A stretch of 5,312 bases of DNA, from positions 1 to 5,312 of the forward strand of contig JAYVKZ010000407.1 in the NCBI GenBank assembly GCA_043767985.1, in the 5' to 3' direction. Below, piece by piece: positions 1 to 5,312 of the stretch. Made by a program: the position numbers and the translations under genes. Below the pieces are notes generated by a model. The model had not been told where the DNA came from and made no database searches. It saw only the letters and a program-made list of their open reading frames with translations. Source of the DNA: JAPOKJ01 sp043767985 (GTDB taxonomy: Bacteria > Pseudomonadota > Gammaproteobacteria > Burkholderiales > Burkholderiaceae_E). Positions within the stretch are counted from its first letter, which is position 1; every line of letters starts with the position of its first letter.

Positions 1-2
1 GT

Positions 3-179
3 CGAGCGCTTGCGCAGCACCTTGGCGAGCGCTTGATACCCGTTACCGTCAAAGCCGATGAGGCCCTGCGAGAAGCCTTGGCCATGCAACAGACCGTGTT
101 GGCCTACGATCCCCATGGCCAGGCCAGTCATGATATCAATGCTTTGGCCACCTGGCTTCTGGATTCTATTCATCGATGA
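3..179 (+). CDS. bcsQ: BcsQ-type MinD/ParA ATPase, C-terminal end only (left-truncated)
   Basis: Only the last 58 codons are in the window, in the frame starting at base 3 and ending at TGA 177-179; the other two forward frames hit early stops. The peptide matches the C-terminal tail of the BcsQ (YhjQ) family: a LIPV strand, a KADEALREAL helix, a VLAYDP turn, and a final LATWLLDSI helix like the LANWCLL end of E. coli BcsQ. It also lines up with the tail of the second ATPase at the right edge of the window (shared pattern L-P, D, AL, VL-Y-P, AS-D, LA), so the two are paralogues. BcsQ proteins are cytoplasmic SIMIBI-class ATPases that in E. coli bind BcsR/BcsE and help place and assemble the cellulose synthase at the membrane. 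The Walker motifs lie upstream of the window, so whether this copy is an active ATPase cannot be judged. Its stop overlaps the next start (ATGA, 176-179). Confidence 0.82.
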   Translation, partial: RALAQHLGERLIPVTVKADEALREALAMQQTVLAYDPHGQASHDINALATWLLDSIHR

Positions 180-2287
180 ATGCGAAGCTGGTGTTACAGC
201 TTTGGCGAGAGCGGTGGGGCAAAGGTCGTGAAGGTCTGCCCAACAAGCGCTTCGTTCGTGGCAGTATTTTTAAGTGGGCCGAAGATATCCCCAAGGCGTC
301 GGCCTGGTCGACGCCCGGTCTGTCGATCGCGGTCTTCATCGTTAGCGTATTGTTTTTGTTGTTGTCGATCAGTATTGAATTTTCGCTCAATGGGCAGATT
401 TCCTTCGCTGGTCTCATGGTCGTCGCCGCGTTGTTTCTGCGGCGCTACGATGGCGCGCTGATCACTCTCGCTCTGTTTGGCCTCTCCGTGCTTTGCACCG
501 CCCAGTATTTTGTGTGGCGATTCGGGGTGACGCTTGGTGCCTATTCGGATGCTCGGTTCTTTGTTCCCTTTACGCTGTGTTCGATCGAGCTTTGTGTCGC
601 GTTCTACTTCCTGGTGGGTTGGCTTACCCGCTTGTGGCCGATTGAACAAGAAGAGGTGGAGCTATTGCTAACCGGTAATGACAGGCCTGCTGTGGATATC
701 GTCCTGCATGCTGCAACGCTGGACGAAGCACGGGTGATGGCATGTGTTCGGGCCTGTGCCGCTATAAACTGGCCTGCCAAGAAACTGAAGCTCTATGTCA
801 TCGACGGCGAACCTCGCGCTGCGCTGGAAGAGCAACTTCTACCGTTTGCTGTGGTGTATCGAAGCCAAGACAAAGCCACGGAATCGCTTCTGACCAATTT
901 GTCGATGCTTCACGAAACTGTCGCCACCGCTACCGGTGAGTTTCTAGTCGCACTCGACATGCACTCGCGACCCGCGCAAGACTTTCTGGAGCGCGCACTG
1001 GGCTGGTTCGAAAGCGATAGCGGACTTGCGATGCTCTATAGCGCTGACCATCCCTGGGCGCCAAGACTTTCGGATCATCTTGAGGTGGATCAGGTCACGA
1101 GCGCTGGCGACTTCTCGTTCGCGATGTTGCGTCGCAGCTCATGGACCGGTGAGTTAGCATCCGTATGGCGTCGAAGCGCCTTGGTGATTGAACGAACTGA
1201 ACCTATCGTGCAAGATCTTTTCTCCACTCGATCTCATCAACTCGCGCGCATGATACGGATTGACCGAGGGGATTCATCCGCGTTGTTATCCTGGAAGCGC
1301 CGATTGATCGAGTTTCATCGTCTCTTGCAGTTTTATCGCCCCGTCGCTTACTGCGCCTTCCTGCTGGCGCCCGTAGTTTTCCTGCTTCAAGGCATGACTT
1401 TGATCCACGCGAAGCCTGATTGGTTTGCCTGCTTCGCTCTGCCAACCTTAGTGCTGATCGGCGTGGTTCAGTCCCGCAACACTCAAGAAGGGCGATGGGA
1501 CGAGTTTCGGGAGATCAAGGAATTGATGTTGTCGACCTATATGCTCCTGGCAACTGCGCGCTCGTACCTCCTCACTGCATGTTTGCGTCCGTATCTAATT
1601 GTCGCGCGCTGGCGCGCTGAGTTGTCGCTTGCGCAGTGGAGTATGGGTCTGCTGTTGTTTCTGATCCTCGTGCTCAACCTTGCCGCCGTGTTTACCGGTG
1701 TCTTCCTACTCTTCACACAAGAGCCGCAATTAAGGCTCTGGACCGTTGCCTATGTAGCCTGGTCGTTCGCCAATGTTTTGCTTTTGTTGTCCCGGCAGGC
1801 GATTTTTCAGGAAGCCAGTGAGATTAAATCGTTCGCTCAGAAGCAGCAGAATTTACAGGCGATGGTTCGACTGCCCTTTGGTCGAACCTTGGCCTGTCAA
1901 ACCGTTAACTTCCCGGCCGCCGAGCTCGGTTTGCTGACCCCGATTCCCTTCTCTCCTCCTCAAGACGATGCACTGAGTCTGTCAATTTTCCACAACAATC
2001 AAGCCTTCAGTTTGACCGTTCAGGTGCTTCGAACCGAGGGTTCGACGACATACGTTCGCCCTAGCGCGGCGCAAGGGTCAGAATTGAGTCGACTAAGGGA
2101 CGCTGTGTTTGCACGAGGTGCGGATTGGCCGATGTGGCTTGCGCATCGCGAGGCCGATCACCCACTACCCTTCTGGTTGTCGAATTTCTTGTCATCTGTC
2201 CCGATCAAGATGCTGGATGTTTCGATGAATCTGGGGCAATACCTGCGTCTTAATGTTCTTGTTCAAATGTGGAAAAGTAGAAAATGA
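176..2287 (+). CDS. Degenerate BcsA-like protein: predicted catalytically inactive cellulose synthase paralogue
   Basis: A 703-residue membrane protein with BcsA layout: about four N-terminal hydrophobic segments (roughly residues 48-68, 76-90, 93-115, 128-151), a cytoplasmic GT2-like domain (about 170-380), further membrane helices (about 387-410, 416-433, 488-513, 521-544) with an interfacial helix near 445-468, and a C-terminal PilZ-like domain (about 555-660). BcsA hallmarks remain: QYFVWR (110-115) for RYIWWR, INWPAKKL (197-204) for IDWPKDKL, GWF (276-278), VWRRSAL (330-336), and FARGADW (645-651) for FARADAW. Catalytic motifs are gone: DDG is IDG (209-211), DxD is DMH (261-263), QTP is YSA (288-290), TED is at best VQD (345-347), and Q(Q/R)xRW has no equivalent. 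PilZ RxxxR reads KSFAQ (551-555) and D/NxSxxG reads NFPAAE (578-583). E. coli BcsA is 872 residues, so this is short, partly through a gap of about 38 residues in the GT domain. The ORF has no frameshift or internal stop. The start at 176 is chosen for the ATGA overlap with the upstream stop; no good Shine-Dalgarno sequence precedes it. BcsA family membership is confident; loss of catalysis is inferred from motifs; any role as scaffold or regulator beside an active BcsA is a guess. Confidence 0.85.
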   Translation: MNAKLVLQLWRERWGKGREGLPNKRFVRGSIFKWAEDIPKASAWSTPGLSIAVFIVSVLFLLLSISIEFSLNGQISFAGLMVVAALFLRRYDGALITLALFGLSVLCTAQYFVWRFGVTLGAYSDARFFVPFTLCSIELCVAFYFLVGWLTRLWPIEQEEVELLLTGNDRPAVDIVLHAATLDEARVMACVRACAAINWPAKKLKLYVIDGEPRAALEEQLLPFAVVYRSQDKATESLLTNLSMLHETVATATGEFLVALDMHSRPAQDFLERALGWFESDSGLAMLYSADHPWAPRLSDHLEVDQVTSAGDFSFAMLRRSSWTGELASVWRRSALVIERTEPIVQDLFSTRSHQLARMIRIDRGDSSALLSWKRRLIEFHRLLQFYRPVAYCAFLLAPVVFLLQGMTLIHAKPDWFACFALPTLVLIGVVQSRNTQEGRWDEFREIKELMLSTYMLLATARSYLLTACLRPYLIVARWRAELSLAQWSMGLLLFLILVLNLAAVFTGVFLLFTQEPQLRLWTVAYVAWSFANVLLLLSRQAIFQEASEIKSFAQKQQNLQAMVRLPFGRTLACQTVNFPAAELGLLTPIPFSPPQDDALSLSIFHNNQAFSLTVQVLRTEGSTTYVRPSAAQGSELSRLRDAVFARGADWPMWLAHREADHPLPFWLSNFLSSVPIKMLDVSMNLGQYLRLNVLVQMWKSRK
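1864..1888. repeat. 8-bp perfect inverted repeat inside the BcsA-like gene
   Basis: GGTTCGAC at 1864-1871 and GTCGAACC at 1881-1888 form a perfect 8-bp stem around a 9-base loop. It lies in the coding sequence for the start of the PilZ-like domain, where the residues read MVRLPFGRT. It has no T-tract and sits mid-gene, so it is not a terminator. It may be chance arising from codon usage (CGA arginine codons). Confidence 0.5.
2029..2045. repeat. 7-bp inverted repeat sharing the GGTTCGA core with the 1864-1888 repeat
   Basis: TCGAACC at 2029-2035 and GGTTCGA at 2039-2045 form a perfect 7-bp stem with a 3-base loop (GAG). The arm sequence is the same as in the inverted repeat about 140 bases upstream. 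It is within coding sequence for the PilZ-like domain. The pairing is seen directly; any function is unsupported. Confidence 0.45.
2271..2286 (+). promoter_or_regulatory. Ribosome binding site and start of bcsB inside the end of the BcsA-like gene
   Basis: The purine stretch GGAAAAG (2271-2277) lies six bases before the bcsB ATG at 2284. It is a modest match to a Shine-Dalgarno sequence. The start overlaps the upstream stop as ATGA (2284-2287), so re-initiation by terminating ribosomes probably also contributes. This supports the chosen bcsB start, as does the signal peptide that begins right there. Confidence 0.5.
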
Positions 2288-4593
2288 TTCAATGCAGCAA
2301 CCGTCGTTACCAATCACTTCGCAAGTGGTTCGTAGAGGTGTGCGTGGTCGCCTTGATACAGGTTCTATGGAGTCCAGTCGCGCTTTCACAGCAGAAGGCG
2401 GACGAGAAGGTCGATAGCAAAGCCGATACCAAGGCCGATACCAAAGCCGATCCCAAGGGAAAACCGACCGCAAGCGGAGCAAGGACCGTATCACTGGACC
2501 TCAAGCAGTTGGGCGCTTGGTCGGCCATTAAACTGCGTGGCTACGATGCGTCACGAGTCCTGGCCTTTACCGTCCGTTCGGATGAAATGGTGGTTGGCGC
2601 AAAACTCAGCTTGGCCTATGATTATTCTCCAGCACTGCTGGAGGAACTGAGTCATCTCAATATCTTCGTAAATGACAAGTTAGTGGCCACGGACCCACTT
2701 CCTAAGGGCAAGGGTTTGGCCGTGCGTCGCGAGTTCACCCTCGACACCTCCGCCTTAAAGGAATACAACGAATTACGCATTGGCTTCGTGGGCCTGACGC
2801 CAGGCAAGTGTGGCCCCGGCGTTAACGCTTCGGTGTGGCTCACCGTCAATGACCCCACCAAGTTGGAACTTACACTGGCGCCCAAGCATGTGGCGCCAGA
2901 TCTTAAGAATTTGCCTGCTCCGTTTTTTGATAAGTGGGATAGCCAGCCCGTGCGCCTGCCCTTTGTATTTTCGGCTAGCCCCTCATTGGAGACATTGAAG
3001 GCGGCGGGCGTGCTTGCTTCCTGGTTTGGCATTCAAACGGGTAGCCGTGGCGCTCAATTTCCTGCCTACTTAAATACGCTTCCGCCTGAGAATGCTGTGA
3101 TCTTTTTAAGTGGCAATGCCGAGGTGGCGGGCTACAAGGGAGTCGCGGGATCGGTGATCTCGGTGCAGACCCATCCAAATAATCCCAATGCTCGCGTGCT
3201 GCTTATCAACGGCGGCACCGAAGCGGAGCTCTTGAAAGCCGCGCGCACGATTGCCCTGCTCCACAAGACACTATCTGGAAGTAGCGTGTCGGTACTGAGC
3301 GAGGTTGAACCAGCGCCGCGTAGGTCTCATGACGCCCCTGCTTGGGTGCGAACCGATCGCGCGATGAAATTCGGTGAACTTGCAAAACTCGAAGAGCTCA
3401 AAGTCAAGGGTTTCTATCCTGATGCGATTCGCCTAAATTATCGTGTGCCCCCCGATGTCTTCACGTGGCGGACCAAGGGAGCGCCAGTACAACTGAGGTA
3501 CCGGGCGACTCGCCTGCCTGATCATCGCAACTCCAATCTGAAGATGAGTCTCAACGAGAACTTCATTGACGCCGTCGCCCTGTACGACGTGCGTGACGAC
3601 AATGTGAATCAGGTGACTCCAAAGGGCCCGCCGAAGGCCGTCCAGGACACCTCTTTCTTTTTGCCTCCCTATGCGGTCAACATGCGGGACCAGTTGCAGC
3701 TCCAATATACCTTTGACATCACCAAGCCTGAGGGCATGTGCCCAGAGCATGCGCCGGATAATTTGGTGGCCTCGATTGATGCTGAGTCGACCCTCGATTT
3801 CAGCACCTTCCCAAAATTTGCGGCGCTCCCCAATCTTGCCTACTTTACGCAGATGGGGTTTCCGTTTACAAGATTGGCCGATTTGTCCGAAACCAGTGTG
3901 GTGATTCCAGATCGCTTCGAGACCGAGGAAATCGGGCTTTACCTGGCCGTGATGGGGCGCATGGGCGAGGCCACAGGCTATCCCTCGACCCGTCACAGTG
4001 TGATTGCTGCGGCTGAGGCTTTGAAGGCCCCTAACAAGGACTTGATCATCATCGGAACCGCGCAGAATCAGAAGCTTTTTGCGGAATGGGGTAATCACTT
4101 ACCGATGTTGGTTGAGAACGGCGTGCGCCGCTTGCGAGAACCCGACGTGAGCTGGCGGCCCACGTATCGTTGGGAGCAACAAGACATTGATGAAAGCCTA
4201 AAGCCCAAGGCCAATGTCAGTATCTCCGGTCCCGGGACACTGGTGTCCATGATGGGGTTTCAATCACCGGTCACCCCGACACGTAGTGTGGTCTTTTTGT
4301 ATGCCGACAAGCCTGCTGATTTTGCGAGGATCACCGATGCGCTTACCGACCCAGAGCGGATTGCCAGTATTCAGGGCGATTTTGTCGTGCTGAATGAGAA
4401 GTCAGTCAGCCATGCCAAAGTAGGCGAGACTTACTATTTGGGGCAATTGCCTTGGTATAACAAACTACGTTGGTTCTTAGCGGATCATCCGATCCTCGTG
4501 GCGCTCATGGCCCTAGTGTTAGCGATTCTTACGGCTGCGGCAGCCTACCGACCCCTTAAGTTTATGGTCGGAAAGTTGAAGAAGAAAGCATGA
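2284..4593 (+). CDS. bcsB: BcsB, periplasmic membrane-anchored subunit of the cellulose synthase complex
   Basis: BcsB pairs with BcsA, guides the emerging glucan across the periplasm and anchors to the inner membrane by a C-terminal helix. This 769-residue protein matches the family over its whole length (E. coli BcsB is about 779). A signal peptide occupies residues 1-35: basic RRYQSLRK, a hydrophobic core, and likely cleavage after ALS. A Lys/Asp-rich repeat linker follows (38-57). Then come the usual alternating carbohydrate-binding and flavodoxin-like domains: CBD1 about 66-200, FD1 about 220-345 opening with the typical LPAPFFD and RLPFVF, CBD2 about 355-510, FD2 about 528-715. Clear C-terminal signatures are TRLADLSETSVV (529-540), GFQSP (658-662) and VGETYYLGQLPWY (713-725). 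An interfacial helix (723-734) leads into the membrane anchor (about 736-755) and a basic cytoplasmic tail ending KLKKKA. No motif loss comparable to its BcsA neighbour is visible. It overlaps its neighbours by ATGA at both ends. Family assignment is near certain; whether it serves the degenerate BcsA, a catalytic BcsA elsewhere, or both is open. Confidence 0.95.
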   Translation: MIQCSNRRYQSLRKWFVEVCVVALIQVLWSPVALSQQKADEKVDSKADTKADTKADPKGKPTASGARTVSLDLKQLGAWSAIKLRGYDASRVLAFTVRSDEMVVGAKLSLAYDYSPALLEELSHLNIFVNDKLVATDPLPKGKGLAVRREFTLDTSALKEYNELRIGFVGLTPGKCGPGVNASVWLTVNDPTKLELTLAPKHVAPDLKNLPAPFFDKWDSQPVRLPFVFSASPSLETLKAAGVLASWFGIQTGSRGAQFPAYLNTLPPENAVIFLSGNAEVAGYKGVAGSVISVQTHPNNPNARVLLINGGTEAELLKAARTIALLHKTLSGSSVSVLSEVEPAPRRSHDAPAWVRTDRAMKFGELAKLEELKVKGFYPDAIRLNYRVPPDVFTWRTKGAPVQLRYRATRLPDHRNSNLKMSLNENFIDAVALYDVRDDNVNQVTPKGPPKAVQDTSFFLPPYAVNMRDQLQLQYTFDITKPEGMCPEHAPDNLVASIDAESTLDFSTFPKFAALPNLAYFTQMGFPFTRLADLSETSVVIPDRFETEEIGLYLAVMGRMGEATGYPSTRHSVIAAAEALKAPNKDLIIIGTAQNQKLFAEWGNHLPMLVENGVRRLREPDVSWRPTYRWEQQDIDESLKPKANVSISGPGTLVSMMGFQSPVTPTRSVVFLYADKPADFARITDALTDPERIASIQGDFVVLNEKSVSHAKVGETYYLGQLPWYNKLRWFLADHPILVALMALVLAILTAAAAYRPLKFMVGKLKKKA
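2395..2454 (+). repeat. Five tandem 12-bp units encoding a K-A/V-D-x linker in BcsB
   Basis: Five consecutive 12-base units start at 2395, 2407, 2419, 2431 and 2443 and encode KADE, KVDS, KADT, KADT, KADP. The last three are nearly identical (AAR GCC GAT followed by ACC or CCC) and the first two have diverged. The run sits just after the predicted signal-peptide cleavage site, before the first carbohydrate-binding domain. It should be a flexible, charged periplasmic N-terminal spacer. Such codon-multiple repeats can change in copy number by slippage without breaking the frame. Confidence 0.85.
4578..4592 (+). promoter_or_regulatory. Purine-rich ribosome binding region and start of the second BcsQ gene
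   Basis: A purine run, GAAGAAGAAAG (4578-4588), directly precedes the ATG at 4590. It also encodes the lysine-rich tail of BcsB, so its purine content may reflect protein coding. The start overlaps the bcsB stop as ATGA (4590-4593). The chosen start places the MinD-type Walker motif at residue 9, the usual distance from the N terminus in this family. Confidence 0.45.
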
Positions 4594-5312
4594 AGACGGT
4601 CGCGCTTATTTCGGGTAAAGGTGGCGTCGGAAAGTCGACCGTGACCGCGAATTTGGCGGTAGCGTTATCACAGCGCAAGAAAAAAGTGGTGATCATCGAT
4701 CTTGATCCTCAGAACAGCCAGCGCTTGCATCTCGGCCTGGATTCGGAGGAGATCGCCGGGCTTGTTCGCGAAGGGATCGCGGTGAGCTCTCTCTTCGACA
4801 GCCCCTTTGGCGTGCATTTCATTCCGTTTGGACGAGCCTCCGAGGTAGAGCTCGAGGAGTTTCGCCAAGAGCTACTGAGCAATCCCTACTGGGTGCGCGA
4901 CAAGCTACAAAGCCTTGCGACTTGCGGCTTTGACTATGCTTTGATCGATACGCCGCCGGGCGCTTCAGTGTATCTAGAGCAAGCGCTTAACGCTGCGCAA
5001 AAGGCCATTGTCGTCCTGCTAGCCGATGCGGCTTCGTTTGTAACCTTGCCGAAGATTACCTCTCTGGTGGCACATTACACCGGTGCACGCGGAGATTTTC
5101 TCGGGACGAGCCGTCTTATTAATCAAATGCCATCCGAAAGTCGACTGGCTCATCAGGTGCGCGACGCACTGTATGCCGATGCGAGTGCCGAGTTGGTGCC
5201 CTTAGCGATCCACAAGGATGCATCGGTGTCTCAGGCCTTGGCTTTTGAGCGGCCCGTGTTGGAGTATCAGCCGGGCAGTATGGCCAGCCTTGATTTTCAA
5301 TACCTCGCGGAC
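4590..5312 (+). CDS. bcsQ: BcsQ-type MinD/ParA ATPase, second copy (right-truncated near its C terminus)
   Basis: 241 codons are open to the window edge. The N terminus carries the deviant Walker A motif GKGGVGKST (residues 9-17) with both the signature lysine K10 and the P-loop lysine K15. The A' motif reads IIDLDPQ (35-41) and the Walker B/switch stretch reads LIDTPPGAS (118-126). The family's FIPFG segment is at 77-81, matching LLPFG in E. coli BcsQ. The C-terminal part (LVPLAIHKD, then AL, VLEYQP) matches both E. coli BcsQ and the tail of the truncated ATPase at 3-179. That tail has about ten further residues after the point where this copy is cut, so the stop is probably only some 30 bases beyond the edge. 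BcsQ dimers are thought to act in the cytoplasm in assembling or placing the Bcs machine. Here the nucleotide-binding residues are intact, unlike the recalled E. coli sequence, which reads RGGVGTTT. A generic chromosome- or plasmid-partition ParA is unlikely given the operon position and the BcsQ-type tail. Confidence 0.9.
   Translation, partial: MKTVALISGKGGVGKSTVTANLAVALSQRKKKVVIIDLDPQNSQRLHLGLDSEEIAGLVREGIAVSSLFDSPFGVHFIPFGRASEVELEEFRQELLSNPYWVRDKLQSLATCGFDYALIDTPPGASVYLEQALNAAQKAIVVLLADAASFVTLPKITSLVAHYTGARGDFLGTSRLINQMPSESRLAHQVRDALYADASAELVPLAIHKDASVSQALAFERPVLEYQPGSMASLDFQYLAD

Noticed and set aside
180..461. Alternative + strand start at ATG 180 in another frame
   Set aside because: It overlaps the BcsA-like frame almost from its start, ends after 93 codons, and encodes a Ser/Arg/Cys-rich peptide without family features.
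194..649. Minus-strand open frame (151 codons) opposite the start of the BcsA-like gene
   Set aside because: The translation is low-complexity, charged sequence typical of the reverse complement of membrane-helix codons; the + strand frame is supported by BcsA similarity.
1864..1888. Intrinsic terminator
   Set aside because: The hairpin has no following T-run and lies mid-gene in a tightly coupled operon.
176..2287. Calling the BcsA-like gene a pseudogene
   Set aside because: No frameshift or stop in 703 codons, both flanking overlaps intact, and the membrane and framework residues preserved. The loss is specific to catalytic and ligand motifs, unlike random decay.
176..2287. A different active GT2 synthase (curdlan, hyaluronan or mixed-linkage glucan) instead of a BcsA relative
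   Set aside because: Those enzymes still need the DxD, TED and QxxRW-type residues that are missing here, and the neighbours are BcsB and BcsQ.
3433..4098. Long minus-strand open frame (221 codons) opposite bcsB
   Set aside because: It is antisense to strongly conserved BcsB coding sequence; its translation shows no recognisable domain, and no intergenic start signal is present.
1..5312. tRNA, rRNA, CRISPR array, insertion sequence or attachment site
   Set aside because: Essentially every base is coding in one continuous operon, and no cloverleaf, spaced direct repeats, transposase or terminal inverted repeats were seen.

Overview
This window is an internal slice of a bacterial cellulose secretion (bcs) operon. 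Everything lies on the + strand with essentially no non-coding DNA. The order is: the C-terminal end of a BcsQ-type MinD/ParA ATPase (3-179), a BcsA-family membrane protein (176-2287), a full-length BcsB (2284-4593), and a second BcsQ-type ATPase that runs off the right edge (4590-5312). Each junction is a 4-base ATGA overlap, so the genes are very probably co-transcribed and translationally coupled. No promoter, terminator, RNA gene, mobile element or CRISPR array is visible.

The gene content (BcsQ, BcsA, and an unfused BcsB with signal peptide and C-terminal membrane anchor) points to a Gram-negative bacterium, most likely a beta- or gammaproteobacterium. Base composition looks like a mid-50s GC percentage by eye. 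The genus cannot be told from the sequence.

The striking feature is the BcsA-family gene. Its membrane layout, several framework motifs and C-terminal PilZ-like fold line up with cellulose synthase from end to end, and its 703 codons are open. Yet nearly every active-site signature is missing or altered: DDG reads IDG, the DxD site reads DMH, the QTP and FFCGS stretches are unrecognisable, TED reads at best VQD, and about 35-40 residues that should carry Q(Q/R)xRW are absent. The c-di-GMP-binding RxxxR and D/NxSxxG motifs of PilZ are also lost. I read it as a catalytically dead, c-di-GMP-blind BcsA paralogue (a pseudo-synthase), not a decayed pseudogene.

The partner BcsB looks ordinary and complete, and the downstream BcsQ has an intact deviant Walker A motif. 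Two different BcsQ paralogues flank the pseudo-BcsA/BcsB pair. The simplest inference is a duplicated bcs module, with a catalytic bcsA outside the window, probably next to one of the bcsQ copies. The inactive BcsA-BcsB pair may then act as a structural or regulatory partner of the active synthase. The motif comparisons were made by eye against BcsA, BcsB and BcsQ sequences recalled from E. coli and Rhodobacter, so alignment and structure prediction are the decisive tests.
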